Part shown: in pieces, positions 8,186 through 17,768 of the stretch
Numbering within the stretch: the stretch's first letter is position 1
Layout of the letters: every line of letters begins with the position of its first letter
NCBI RefSeq assembly: GCF_000016285.1
Contig: NC_011989.1
Location: 3,635,001 to 3,699,000 of the forward strand
Direction: 5' to 3'
Length of the DNA stretch: 64,000 nt
Source: Allorhizobium ampelinum S4
GTDB taxonomy: Bacteria; Pseudomonadota; Alphaproteobacteria; Rhizobiales; Rhizobiaceae
Program-made: the position numbers and the translations under genes
Notes under the pieces: model-generated
Databases searched by the model: none
What the model was told of the DNA's origin: nothing
The model's input: the letters and a program-made list of their open reading frames with translations, nothing else

Positions 8186-9553
8186 TCAGCGCTGCGCCAA
8201 TTGCAGCATGACCTTCTGGACATCCATCGAGCCCATGCCGAAATTCTCGGCCTTCAGCCGATCCAGAATGTCAGCCACTTTATCGACGCTGCGGGTAATC
8301 TGTTCCGGCGTATGGGCGCTGGTGATGAAGAACCGCAGGCGCGCTAAGCCTTCCGGCACCGCCGGATAGATGATCGGCAAAGCATTGATGCCCGCCTCGA
8401 ACAGTTCATTGGAAAGCTGCACAGCGCGCACCGAATCCGCAACGATCACTGGCACCACCGAAAAACCTTCGCTAAGCCCGGTATCCAGCCCCCGTAGCTT
8501 GGCCTGCTCCAGGAAAAGCTGGCTGTTGCGACGCAAAGCCTCTACCCGGTCCGGCTCCTCGTCCAGCACCGACAGGCTGGCGATGGCCGCCGCCGCCAGC
8601 GCCGGCGCCAGGCCGACACTATAGACGAAACCACCGGCCTGCGCCTTCAACAGCGTGATCAGCGCCTCGCTGCCGGCAACATAGCCGCCGCAGCTACAGG
8701 TGGTTTTCGACAGCGTCCCCATCCAGATATCGACATCGGCGGGATCGAGATTGAAATGTTCGAAAATGCCGTGGCCACGCTGTCCAAGTACGCCCAGCGA
8801 ATGGGCCTCGTCCATCATCAGCCAGAAATTATACTGTTTTTTCAAGGCAAGAAGGCCCGGCAGATCGGCAACATCCCCATCCATGGAGAAAATGCCCTCC
8901 GAGATCACCAGGATCCGTTCATGCAGGGGGGCGAGGCTCGCAAGAATACGGTCCAGATCCGCCATGTCATTATGCTTGAAGAAGCGGCGATTGGCGCCCG
9001 ACAGCTTGATGCCGGTCAGGGCGCTGTTGTGAATGAACTCGTCATGGATCACCAGGTCTTTCGGCCCCATCAGGCTGCCAATGGTGGTGACATTGGTCAG
9101 ATAGCCGCTGACGAAACAGATGGCGTCCTCGGTCTGGTAATTTTTGGCAAAGGCCTTTTCCAGCTCGGCATGAATGGTGCGCTCACCGGCAACGACCCGG
9201 CTGGCGGAGGCCGAAATACCGAACTGATCGACAGCCGTCATGGCAGCGTCGCGAATGCGCGGATCGCTGTTCAAGCCGAGATAGTCATAGGAGGCAAAAT
9301 TGTCGTAAGCGCGCCCGTCAATATCGGCCGTGGCCCCGGAGGCGCTCTCATGCGCCCGGTAAAACGGATTGGGCATGTTCAGCTGCTCGCTGACGAGCTT
9401 CTGCATCACCACCTGCTTATATTCAGGCAGGTCGGCAAAACCAGGCTGGCTGCGCGACACGCTCTGCTGGCTGCGGCTGGCCCGGCTCCGGTCCACATCC
9501 TTTTGTACGCCACGCATACGGGCCAGCAGATCCTGACGCTTGTTCTCATTCAT
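8186..9553 (-). CDS. rkpG: Alpha-oxoamine synthase RkpG (PLP-dependent acyltransferase)
   Basis: A 455-residue fold-type I PLP enzyme of the family that includes 5-aminolevulinate synthase, KBL, BioF and serine palmitoyltransferase. These condense an acyl thioester with an amino acid and release CO2. Visible landmarks: NFASYDYLGLNSD, ICFVSGYLTNV, MMDEAHSLGVLG (PLP-contacting Asp and His), and TLSKTTCSCGG with Schiff-base Lys283. The first ~55 residues are a polar extension absent from minimal family members. Between rkpA and rkpH, the natural acyl donor is the RkpA ACP thioester, which would explain the missing thioesterase in RkpA (inference). The amino acid substrate cannot be read from the sequence by eye. 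Rkp naming rests on synteny and family with the Sinorhizobium cluster. Confidence 0.88.
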   Translation of the reverse strand: MNENKRQDLLARMRGVQKDVDRSRASRSQQSVSRSQPGFADLPEYKQVVMQKLVSEQLNMPNPFYRAHESASGATADIDGRAYDNFASYDYLGLNSDPRIRDAAMTAVDQFGISASASRVVAGERTIHAELEKAFAKNYQTEDAICFVSGYLTNVTTIGSLMGPKDLVIHDEFIHNSALTGIKLSGANRRFFKHNDMADLDRILASLAPLHERILVISEGIFSMDGDVADLPGLLALKKQYNFWLMMDEAHSLGVLGQRGHGIFEHFNLDPADVDIWMGTLSKTTCSCGGYVAGSEALITLLKAQAGGFVYSVGLAPALAAAAIASLSVLDEEPDRVEALRRNSQLFLEQAKLRGLDTGLSEGFSVVPVIVADSVRAVQLSNELFEAGINALPIIYPAVPEGLARLRFFITSAHTPEQITRSVDKVADILDRLKAENFGMGSMDVQKVMLQLAQR

Positions 9554-9667
9554 CCGCAGAAAACCCTAGAATTTTAGTCAATCGTCTATCACCTATGCCG
9601 AACAGAACGATGTTTATCAACATAAACATGAACAGCAGTGTAACGGATAGCAAGAACCACGCCAGTT

Positions 9668-12600
9668 TTACTGGGTCTGCCCAGTGTGGCGGCGATGCAG
9701 ATCGTCCATGATCTTGCTGTCCTCAGGCGTCGCCTCATCCTTATCGCCCGTCCGCCCGCGCAGACTGACTTTTTCATAGAGGCGGCGCGTCAGGTCCCCG
9801 ACAGTGGCGTTGTCGGCAAGGCTGCTGAGAGGAATGTCAAAGCCGGTATTCTGCTCGAAATTCATCCCCAGCTCGACAGCCATCAAACTGTCCAGCCCGA
9901 TATCCTTCAGCACGCTGTTCAGCCCGATGCTTTCCTTGGGCACCCGCAGCGTATCGGCAATTTCACCGGCAAGCACCGTAAACAGCACCTCCTGAGCCGC
10001 AGCTGGCGCCTTGCCATCAATCAGCGCCACCAGATCAATCTCGCCACCCTCACCGCTGCCAACATGCTGGTTACTGCGGCGCATGATCAGCGAAAACAAG
10101 GGTTCGTTGACCACGGCAAGCGAATGCGCAGCAGCCCAGTCGAATTCGGAAATCATCACCACAGCCGCATCGACGGAGCCGGTATCGGCGCTGATATAGC
10201 GCCCGACCGCCGACAGCGCATCGCGGGCATCCAGCGCCGTCTTTCCGATCCGTCGTCCAAGCCGTTCATTAACCTGCGCATTACGGGCCAGATAACCGGC
10301 ATCGCCGATTGCTCCGAAGCCGACGGCAAGACCAGCCAGCCCCTCGGCGCGACGCGCCCGCGCCAAACCTTCCAGGAAGCCGTTGGCGGCGACATAATTG
10401 CCCTGGCCGGGATTGCCGACATAGGTGGTGATCGAGGAAAACAGAATGAAATTGTCGATCCCGTCCTGCCGGGTCAACCGGTCCAGAAGGGCTGCACCCT
10501 TGGCCTTGACGTCGATGACCGGCTGGTTGCGCACGCGCGTCAGGTTGGAGATGAAGGCATCATCCAGCACCATCGCCGCATGGATAACGGTCTTCAACGG
10601 CGCAATAGTGCGCAGCTCAGTCAAAAGCGCCGACAAGGCAGCTTCGCTGGTAACATCACAGCCACGAATATAGGCCGTTACGCCCTGCTTGGCCCAGCGG
10701 TCAACCACGGTTTGCGTCTCCGCATCAACCAGCCCGCGCCGCGTCGATAAGGCGATATGGCGCGCGCCCTGCTCTACCAGCCAATCGGCGGCGGCAAGGC
10801 CGAAACCGCCGATACCGCCGACCACCAGATGCATGCCATCCGCATCAACCACCATCCGGCGTGCCGACTTTACCGCCACGCGGTCACGACCCGCAACCGG
10901 CGGCAGCACGACGATCTTGCCGATATGGCCGGCATTCTGCATCAGGCGGAAGGCATCGCCGATCTCATCGTGTTCAAAGGCACGGAACGGCAGCGGCGTG
11001 AACACGCCCTGCTCGAACAGGCCACCGATTTCGGCCAGCATGCGGCGCGACAGATCGGGATGCAGGACCAGCAATTGGTCGGCGTCGATGCCGAAATAGC
11101 TGACATTGCGACGGAATGGCCGCAGGCCGATCTTGCTGTCGGCGTAATAATCGCGCTTGCCAAGCTCAAGGAAACGCCCGAACGGCTTAACCAGCGACAG
11201 GGATTTTTCCATCGCCTCGCCAAACAGCGAGTTCAACACCAGATCGACACCTTCGCCGCCGGTCACGTCAAGCACATCGCCGACAAAACCGAGCGAGCGG
11301 CTGTCGAACACATGGTCCGCCCCCAGCGTTTCCAGGAAACGCCGCTTTTCTTCTGTGCCAGCCGTGGCAATGATCTTGGCACCGAAATGCCGGGCGACCT
11401 GCAAGGCTGCAAGCCCAACGCCGCCAGCGGCACCGTGAATGAGGATGGTTTCGCCCGGGCGCACCCGCCCAAGCTCATGGATGGCATAATAGGCGGTCAG
11501 GAAGACCACCGGAATGGTCGCCGCCGATACCGGGTCCACGCCATCCGGCAGCTTCGCCACGCCAGCCCGCTCAACCTTGACATGGGTGCCGAAAGCCGCA
11601 GCGGCGATTGCCATCACCTTGTCGCCGAGGGCAAGATCGCTCACCTTGGCGCCCACAGCGACCACCTCACCGGCAAATTCCATGCCGATAGAGGCCCCGG
11701 CAAAGCCGTCCTCAAGCGCTTCTTCCGGCAGCAGGCCCATGGCCCACATCACGTCGCGGAAATTCAAGCCTGTCGCTGCGGTCTTTACCAGCACTTCGGT
11801 CGGGCCGATGACTGGGACCGGGCAGCTTTCCCAGCGAATGCTGGCGACCTGCGACGGCACCTGCTGGCGAATGACTGCCGCCTCAAAAGCATCCGTACGC
11901 TGCGCCGTCAGCGAGGCAGGACCAGGCACGGCACGAATCTCAGCCATCCGCCCGGTTTCCGGCTCCACCAGCCATTCGCGGTTGTCGCCCTTGGCGGCCA
12001 GCAGGCGCATGCCCCAGTCCAGCATGATTTCCAGCGTATTGCTGGAGGGGCCGGTATCGACGACCTGCATGTCGAAAAGATCGAACTCATTGCGCAACAC
12101 ACGGGCAAAGGCCCAAAGGCCTGCATTGACAGGCCCGGCGTGACTGGAGCGGGTCAAGTCCTTGCCGGTCATGCCGGTGACGGGCGCACCGCCGGGCAGA
12201 ACCAGAGTGACCGGAAGCGCCCTCACAGCATCAGACGCTGATGCCGCAACATCGCCAAGCGCCATGGCCAGCGCACTAAGAGCGCCGACCCGGTCCTGCA
12301 ACAGCAGCGATCCATCCGCAGCCGCATCGGTATCCGGCATCAGCCAGACCATTCCGCCCAAGGCTGATCCAGCCTTGCCCAGTGCGTCGGCCAGCATCGA
12401 CCTGTCCGTTTCAAAGCTGCCTGACAGACACAGCAAAGACACCTGGGAACCACCAAGCGCTCTTGCTGCCGCCAAAAGCCGGGCAAGATCCGCAGTTTTT
12501 TCATGAACGATGATCACCGGCCCGCTGGCCACAACCTCGTCCACCGATCCACCGTCCTGACGCGTCGCATCATATGGCTCAGCCACGTCAGCCCGGCCCT

Positions 12601-15600
12601 GGGCTTCCGCCACGATAAGGCTACCGCCATCCACCTGCAATTGCCGGGCATGGGCCGCAGCAAAACCGGCCTGTTGCAGGGATTTCATCCAGTCTTCGCT
12701 ACCGCCAAATCGGCCGAGCGGAAATTCCTCCGAAACCGTCCTGTCGAACCAGCCATCTAGTAGACCGAAGGCGAAATCATGCAACAAGCCGGGCGCTGGT
12801 TGCACGGCGACAAGGCGACGGGCCGAGGCCAAGGCGCCATGACTGAGCCGTGCCAGCATTTCACCATCCAGCAAGCGGCAAAGATCGGCATGGGCGCTGG
12901 CAATTAGATCGACCGGCGCTTTCAGCAGAGAAAGTTGGTCCAATCCCTTTGCGTCCACGACAGTGACGCGCGGATCAGCCTCGAAAGACAGTTCCAGATT
13001 ACGGCGCAGGCCTGCCTCAGGCTCGTAAATCACCAGATTGCCGCCAGCCGCACGAACCAGATCGGCGAGCTTGCGGCTGAGATGAAGCGAGCTGGCGCCA
13101 AGCTCGACCACCAGCGGCGGCGCATCGGCATCCAGCGTCGAGAGACAGTCGACCACCGCCTTCAACAACACCCTATGACTCTCGGTGGCGAGCGTGGAAT
13201 GAACGGCGAAATGGTCCAGCGTCGCTTCGCTGATCACCCCGTCCCAATCCGGAACCGCCTCCACAACACCTGCAGGTTGATCGAGCGATGCATTAACGGC
13301 TGTCAGCACGTCATTGATCATCACCAGTTCAACGGTGCGTTCCGGGAAATCCCGATAGAGTTCCCGGATCAGCTCGAAAGCGGGCGGAAGATCGCTGCCA
13401 TCTTCAAGCATCCAGCTGCCATCCGCATACTGGGCAAAGCCGCTATCGGTCAGACTGTGCAGGGCATTGGTCAGGAACCGCCGCAACCGCACATCGCCCG
13501 GCAGATCGACCAGCGACACGCGCCGATCTTGACCGGCAAGGCGCTCGGCCAGCGCATAGAAGGCGCTGAGCACGCAGGCCTGGATCAGCACCGTGGCATT
13601 GTCCAGCTCACGCTCCTGACAGGCGAAAACATCGCCCAACGGTGCAACCAGGGCCACACCCTGATCTTTCACCAGGGGTAGGGCAATGGTTTCATAATGA
13701 TAGGCAAGTCCGTCAAGCGTCTTATGCTGTTTCAGATAGGTGCGTCGGAACCGGCTATCGCTCAAGCTGGCGATCCGCTCGCCCGTCTCACCATAGAGAT
13801 GAAAATTGGCTTTGATCGAACTATCACTGATCCGTTCGATCTCGATCACCGCCCGATGGACCGGGCTACCGAGAACCCGCGTGCGGACGCGTCCGAAACG
13901 CACGGGAATATAAGGCGCTCCGCCCTGTTCGCCGCTGAAGCGGCCAAACAGCGCCACCAACCCGTGGAACATCGCATCAACCGACATTGGGTTGAGATTA
14001 TAGCGCAGCAACGGGTGGCCCGGCGCGGCTGCCGGCTTCAGGAACACTTCGACAAGCCGCTCGCCATGGCAGATCGCCTTTTCCAGCAATTGGAAGCGCG
14101 GCCCGTAATCCAGGCCGAAATTGCGCGCCGTCCGGTAGGCGGCAGATTTATCCAGCTCCGATGTCGGGCTGGACAGGTCGAAATCCACGGCATCGTCCAA
14201 TTCGGAGGCCGTGAGCTTGCGAACCCGGGCAACCGCATTCACCGTCCAGTCGTCATCGCTCAGCCGCTCACGGGAGCGGATCTGGAGATCGCCGGTCGCG
14301 GCGGAAATCAGCGTGGAAAGTTCGATGATCCGGCTGTCGCTCAATTCCAGCGGTCGCATGATCTCGACATTGCTGATCTCCAGCTGGTCGGAGCCGAAAT
14401 GCGCCTGCGCCGCCGAAATGGCAATTTCCACAAAACCACTGCCCGGCAAAATAGCGCGGCCATCGACCACATGTTCCGCCAGATCCGGAAACAGATGCGC
14501 GTCGAGATGGTTTTTCCAATGCCCGCCATTCAAATCGACTCGCCAGCCGCTTAACCGATAGGCCGTCTGGCCGAACCGGCCATAGAGATCGACGCGGTCG
14601 CTGGTCGGCTCCGGCCGCAGATCCGCCCGCTCGAAAGGCACGCCCGGCAGGACGATATCGGCGCGGCGCGGACCGAAGACCTTAGCCTCATCCACCTTGG
14701 CGCCACTGGCGACAGCGCGCGCCAAAGCCCGCGCCACCGGATCAACCGTCTCATCCAGAGCCTCACGGCTAAGGCTGGCACTGACGGCAACCGTCGAAGA
14801 CACATGCTGCGCCGTTTCCGACACATAGCCGCCAAGGATCGCACGCGGAGAAATTTCAACGAATACACTGCAACCAAGCGCGATGGCCGCTTCCGTCGCC
14901 CCTTGGAACTGCACCGGCTGGCGGACATTCTTCCACCAGTAATCCGAGGTCAGCGCGGTGCCCTCCAGTTGCTCGCCCGTCACCGTGGAGATGAATGGAA
15001 GGGCGGTCTGGCGCGGGGTAATCAGCGGCGGATCGGCCGAAAAAGCAGCCTGCGCCTTATCGATCAGCGGATGATGGAAGGGATAATCAATGTCCAGCAC
15101 CTGGGCTGGCACCCGCTGCTTGCGGGCATGTTCTCTCAGCGCCCGGACCGCGTCTTCACGACCAGACACGGTCACCGAATTGGGTGCATTGATCGCGGCA
15201 ATCGTCAGGTCATCAAAGCCAAGCTCGGCCAGCATGGCGCGCGCATCGGCCTCGCCAAGTTTCAGGGCCGCCATCGTGCCTTCACCGGCCAACACCGCCT
15301 GATGCTGCGACCGTTTGGCGATCACACAGACGGCATCCTTCAGCGACAGCGCACCCGATACATAGGCGGCAGCAACTTCACCGACCGAATGACCGTAAAC
15401 AGCATCCGGCACCAGACCGGCAAGTTGCAGCGCATCCGACAGCGAGGCCTGGATGGCAAACAGCATGGGCTGGGCAAGCCTGGTATCTTTCAATCGGGCT
15501 TCCAGATCCGGATCGGTCAGTGCCGCAACGAGGTCAAGGTCCGAATGCGCCGTAAACAGCGCGGCGATCCGCTCATAGCTCTCGCGGAATCGGGCATTTG

Positions 15601-17239
15601 CCCGGTAAGCATCGAGGCCCATGCCCGCCCATTGAGCGCCATTGCCAGAAAACACAAACGCGAGCTTACCGTTGCGCGACGAGGCTTCACCGATTTCGCC
15701 GCCGGTCTTCGCTGTGGCAAGCCGTTCCTGCACCGCCTTGACGATGGCATCCGCGCTGCCACTGGCAACGAAGCGGTGCCGGAGCGGCGCACGGTTGGAG
15801 GCGGCCGCCGAGATCAGGTCTTCCAGATCACCATCGCTGCCAGCTGCCGCAAAGGCCTTGTCGTAACTGTCCAGCAACGCTTTCAGGCTTTCCTGAGAAT
15901 GGGCGCTGGCCATGAACAAGCGACCGGCACCGGCTGGATTAGCCGCGTCTTGCGCCAAATCAGGTCTCTGCGGATCGGCAATCACCACATGCGCATTGGC
16001 GCCGCCAAAGCCAAAGGAATTGATCCCGGCAAGGCGCGGCGCACCATCGCGTGCCAGTGCAACGGCCTGCGAGGCAACCCGGACGTTCAGTCCATCGAAA
16101 TCAATTGTGTCATTTGGCTCGTTGAAATGCAGCGAGGCTGGCAGCAGGTCGTGCTGCAAGGCCATCATCGCTTTCATCACGCCAAGCAGGCCGGATGCGG
16201 GTTCGGCGTGGCCGATATTGGTCTTAATCGAGCCGATCCACACCGGTTCCTTGCGGCGCTGGCCGATGACCGTGCCAAGCGACCAGACTTCCGCGGGATC
16301 GCCGACCTTGGTGCCGGTGCCATGCCCTTCGATAAAGGCCAGCCGATCCGGGTCGAGACCATTGCCGTCATAGACGGCATGCAGCAGAACGGCCTGCGCC
16401 TCACGCGACGGCAGCGAAATGCCGTTGGTGCGCCCGGCCGCATTGGTGCCGCTGGCAACAATAGTCGCGTGGCTGCGGTCGCCTTCGCGCCGGGCCTTAT
16501 CGCTAGAGCGCAGCACCAGCACGGCACCGCCTTCGGCGCGAACATAGCCAATACCGTCATTGGCATAGGCCTTGCACAAACCGTCTATCGACAGCATCCG
16601 CGCCTGCGCGAAGCCGACGAAAGGCAGGGGATGGACCAGCACGTTGACACCGGCAACAATGGCGGTGTCAACCTCGCCAGACGCAATCGCGCGCACCGCG
16701 TGATCGAGTGCGACCAGCGATGACGAACAGGCCGTATCGACCGTCATGCTCGGACCATTCAGGCCGAAGACATGCGAGATACGGTTGGAGACCACCGAGA
16801 GCGTATTGCCGGTCATGAAATGCGGACCGGGACCAGCCGGATCTTCCGCCGCCAGATTGGCATGGTCGAAACTGGAGGCGCCGACATAGACCGCGACATT
16901 CTGGCCAGCCAAACTGTTAGCGGGGATATTGGCGTCTTCCAGCGCCCGCCAGGTCAATTCCAGCAGGATGCGCTGCTGCGGGTCCATAAAAGCCGCCTCG
17001 CGCCGTGACATGCCAAACAGGGCGGGATCGAACTGATAGATTCCATCCATCACACCGGCAGCGAAGGTGTAATATTTTCCAGGCGTGCCGATTTCGGGAT
17101 GCCAGTAGCGCGCAATATCCCAACGATCCCCGGGCAAGGTCGAGACAGTGCATGCGCCGGCACGCAAAAGATCAAACAACTCTTCGGGAGATCTTGCCCC
17201 CGGTGCCACGCAGGCACGCCCTATAATCTCTACTGTCAT
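9668..17239 (-). CDS. rkpA: RkpA: single-module highly reducing type I polyketide/fatty acid synthase
   Basis: A 2,523-residue multidomain enzyme, with all three reductive steps present. Order: ketosynthase (1-425; Cys171 in DTACSSS, His306 in EGHGTGT, His344 in NIGHAEP); acyltransferase (about 525-830; Ser618 in GHSVGE); dehydratase (about 890-1180; His923 in HVVDGRAILP, Asp1088); degenerate methyltransferase-like segment (about 1340-1560); enoylreductase (about 1760-2070; HGAAGGVGLAALQVA); ketoreductase (about 2130-2310; VVGGIGGFG, Tyr2282); carrier protein (Ser2451 in GLDSLMAVE). There is no thioesterase or reductase for release. It should make a saturated acyl chain on the ACP, iteratively; length is unknown. 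rkpG follows after 114 bases. Homologous rkpA in Sinorhizobium is required for K-antigen. Start ATG 17239 has only a weak ribosome site. Confidence 0.93.
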   Translation of the reverse strand: MTVEIIGRACVAPGARSPEELFDLLRAGACTVSTLPGDRWDIARYWHPEIGTPGKYYTFAAGVMDGIYQFDPALFGMSRREAAFMDPQQRILLELTWRALEDANIPANSLAGQNVAVYVGASSFDHANLAAEDPAGPGPHFMTGNTLSVVSNRISHVFGLNGPSMTVDTACSSSLVALDHAVRAIASGEVDTAIVAGVNVLVHPLPFVGFAQARMLSIDGLCKAYANDGIGYVRAEGGAVLVLRSSDKARREGDRSHATIVASGTNAAGRTNGISLPSREAQAVLLHAVYDGNGLDPDRLAFIEGHGTGTKVGDPAEVWSLGTVIGQRRKEPVWIGSIKTNIGHAEPASGLLGVMKAMMALQHDLLPASLHFNEPNDTIDFDGLNVRVASQAVALARDGAPRLAGINSFGFGGANAHVVIADPQRPDLAQDAANPAGAGRLFMASAHSQESLKALLDSYDKAFAAAGSDGDLEDLISAAASNRAPLRHRFVASGSADAIVKAVQERLATAKTGGEIGEASSRNGKLAFVFSGNGAQWAGMGLDAYRANARFRESYERIAALFTAHSDLDLVAALTDPDLEARLKDTRLAQPMLFAIQASLSDALQLAGLVPDAVYGHSVGEVAAAYVSGALSLKDAVCVIAKRSQHQAVLAGEGTMAALKLGEADARAMLAELGFDDLTIAAINAPNSVTVSGREDAVRALREHARKQRVPAQVLDIDYPFHHPLIDKAQAAFSADPPLITPRQTALPFISTVTGEQLEGTALTSDYWWKNVRQPVQFQGATEAAIALGCSVFVEISPRAILGGYVSETAQHVSSTVAVSASLSREALDETVDPVARALARAVASGAKVDEAKVFGPRRADIVLPGVPFERADLRPEPTSDRVDLYGRFGQTAYRLSGWRVDLNGGHWKNHLDAHLFPDLAEHVVDGRAILPGSGFVEIAISAAQAHFGSDQLEISNVEIMRPLELSDSRIIELSTLISAATGDLQIRSRERLSDDDWTVNAVARVRKLTASELDDAVDFDLSSPTSELDKSAAYRTARNFGLDYGPRFQLLEKAICHGERLVEVFLKPAAAPGHPLLRYNLNPMSVDAMFHGLVALFGRFSGEQGGAPYIPVRFGRVRTRVLGSPVHRAVIEIERISDSSIKANFHLYGETGERIASLSDSRFRRTYLKQHKTLDGLAYHYETIALPLVKDQGVALVAPLGDVFACQERELDNATVLIQACVLSAFYALAERLAGQDRRVSLVDLPGDVRLRRFLTNALHSLTDSGFAQYADGSWMLEDGSDLPPAFELIRELYRDFPERTVELVMINDVLTAVNASLDQPAGVVEAVPDWDGVISEATLDHFAVHSTLATESHRVLLKAVVDCLSTLDADAPPLVVELGASSLHLSRKLADLVRAAGGNLVIYEPEAGLRRNLELSFEADPRVTVVDAKGLDQLSLLKAPVDLIASAHADLCRLLDGEMLARLSHGALASARRLVAVQPAPGLLHDFAFGLLDGWFDRTVSEEFPLGRFGGSEDWMKSLQQAGFAAAHARQLQVDGGSLIVAEAQGRADVAEPYDATRQDGGSVDEVVASGPVIIVHEKTADLARLLAAARALGGSQVSLLCLSGSFETDRSMLADALGKAGSALGGMVWLMPDTDAAADGSLLLQDRVGALSALAMALGDVAASASDAVRALPVTLVLPGGAPVTGMTGKDLTRSSHAGPVNAGLWAFARVLRNEFDLFDMQVVDTGPSSNTLEIMLDWGMRLLAAKGDNREWLVEPETGRMAEIRAVPGPASLTAQRTDAFEAAVIRQQVPSQVASIRWESCPVPVIGPTEVLVKTAATGLNFRDVMWAMGLLPEEALEDGFAGASIGMEFAGEVVAVGAKVSDLALGDKVMAIAAAAFGTHVKVERAGVAKLPDGVDPVSAATIPVVFLTAYYAIHELGRVRPGETILIHGAAGGVGLAALQVARHFGAKIIATAGTEEKRRFLETLGADHVFDSRSLGFVGDVLDVTGGEGVDLVLNSLFGEAMEKSLSLVKPFGRFLELGKRDYYADSKIGLRPFRRNVSYFGIDADQLLVLHPDLSRRMLAEIGGLFEQGVFTPLPFRAFEHDEIGDAFRLMQNAGHIGKIVVLPPVAGRDRVAVKSARRMVVDADGMHLVVGGIGGFGLAAADWLVEQGARHIALSTRRGLVDAETQTVVDRWAKQGVTAYIRGCDVTSEAALSALLTELRTIAPLKTVIHAAMVLDDAFISNLTRVRNQPVIDVKAKGAALLDRLTRQDGIDNFILFSSITTYVGNPGQGNYVAANGFLEGLARARRAEGLAGLAVGFGAIGDAGYLARNAQVNERLGRRIGKTALDARDALSAVGRYISADTGSVDAAVVMISEFDWAAAHSLAVVNEPLFSLIMRRSNQHVGSGEGGEIDLVALIDGKAPAAAQEVLFTVLAGEIADTLRVPKESIGLNSVLKDIGLDSLMAVELGMNFEQNTGFDIPLSSLADNATVGDLTRRLYEKVSLRGRTGDKDEATPEDSKIMDDLHRRHTGQTQ

Positions 17240-17768
17240 CTATTCGTACGGATCTCAACAGTTTAGCGAGGTCTGATAGCCTTTCAGATGTCCTCAGATA
17301 TAATTATCCTTCACTTAGAGAAGCGACATAGGGGCGTCAATCAGGATTCACATAGGCAGGCCTCCGCCTCATGAAAGAAAAACGCCGGAAACTTATGGCG
17401 TAGAACGATTTTTTTTAACCTGATGAGACGTGGCAGCCAGAGAGAAACCCGCCCCGCAAACCACTTCGATCCTGCCGGATATGAGAGCGAAAACCCACAT
17501 GCCCGTTCCGAATTTCCTCTTAAAATGAGCAGGTTATCCGATACCGTTCGTGCCTTTGTCCTCATGGACGATTTCGTCGTTTCTTGACAAAAAGGATGGC
17601 GGTTTTAGACCTTTGAAAGGACGCCGCCAAATTGCAATGTCGGTATCAACACCCACCTGAACAAACATTCCCAACAGGACGATACGATTCGTGACAGCGC
17701 AAACCCGGTCTGCGCTTGCAAATCTAATCGATTTAAGAGAGTTTTCGCGCATTCGGAGGAGTGCAGAC
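17240..17768. other. Divergent intergenic region rkpA / MFS gene
   Basis: A 529-base gap holding the promoters of rkpA (leftward) and the MFS gene (rightward). The rkpA-proximal 100 bases are AT-rich (ATAATTATATCT on the minus strand). A 74-codon leftward frame at 17341-17565 has no family features or ribosome site and is not called. No RNA gene or repeat recognised. Confidence 0.5.
17584..17611 (+). promoter_or_regulatory. Possible sigma70-type promoter for the MFS gene
   Basis: TTGACA at 17584-17589 is a perfect -35 consensus, but the best -10 (TAGACC, 16 bases on) is poor. It lies about 160 bases before the MFS start. Weak call from sequence only. Confidence 0.25.

Noticed and set aside
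7386..9553. Calling rkpG/rkpH a biotin (BioF) or threonine-degradation (KBL/Tdh) pair
   Set aside because: The neighbour is a PKS and RkpH has a KDSR-type motif; no bio or tdh gene is present.
14804..16723. 639-codon frame antisense to rkpA
   Set aside because: It mirrors the KS-AT coding sequence with no family features; a codon-bias shadow.
17341..17565. 74-codon leftward frame in the rkpA/MFS gap
   Set aside because: No ribosome site, no family resemblance; taken as non-coding.
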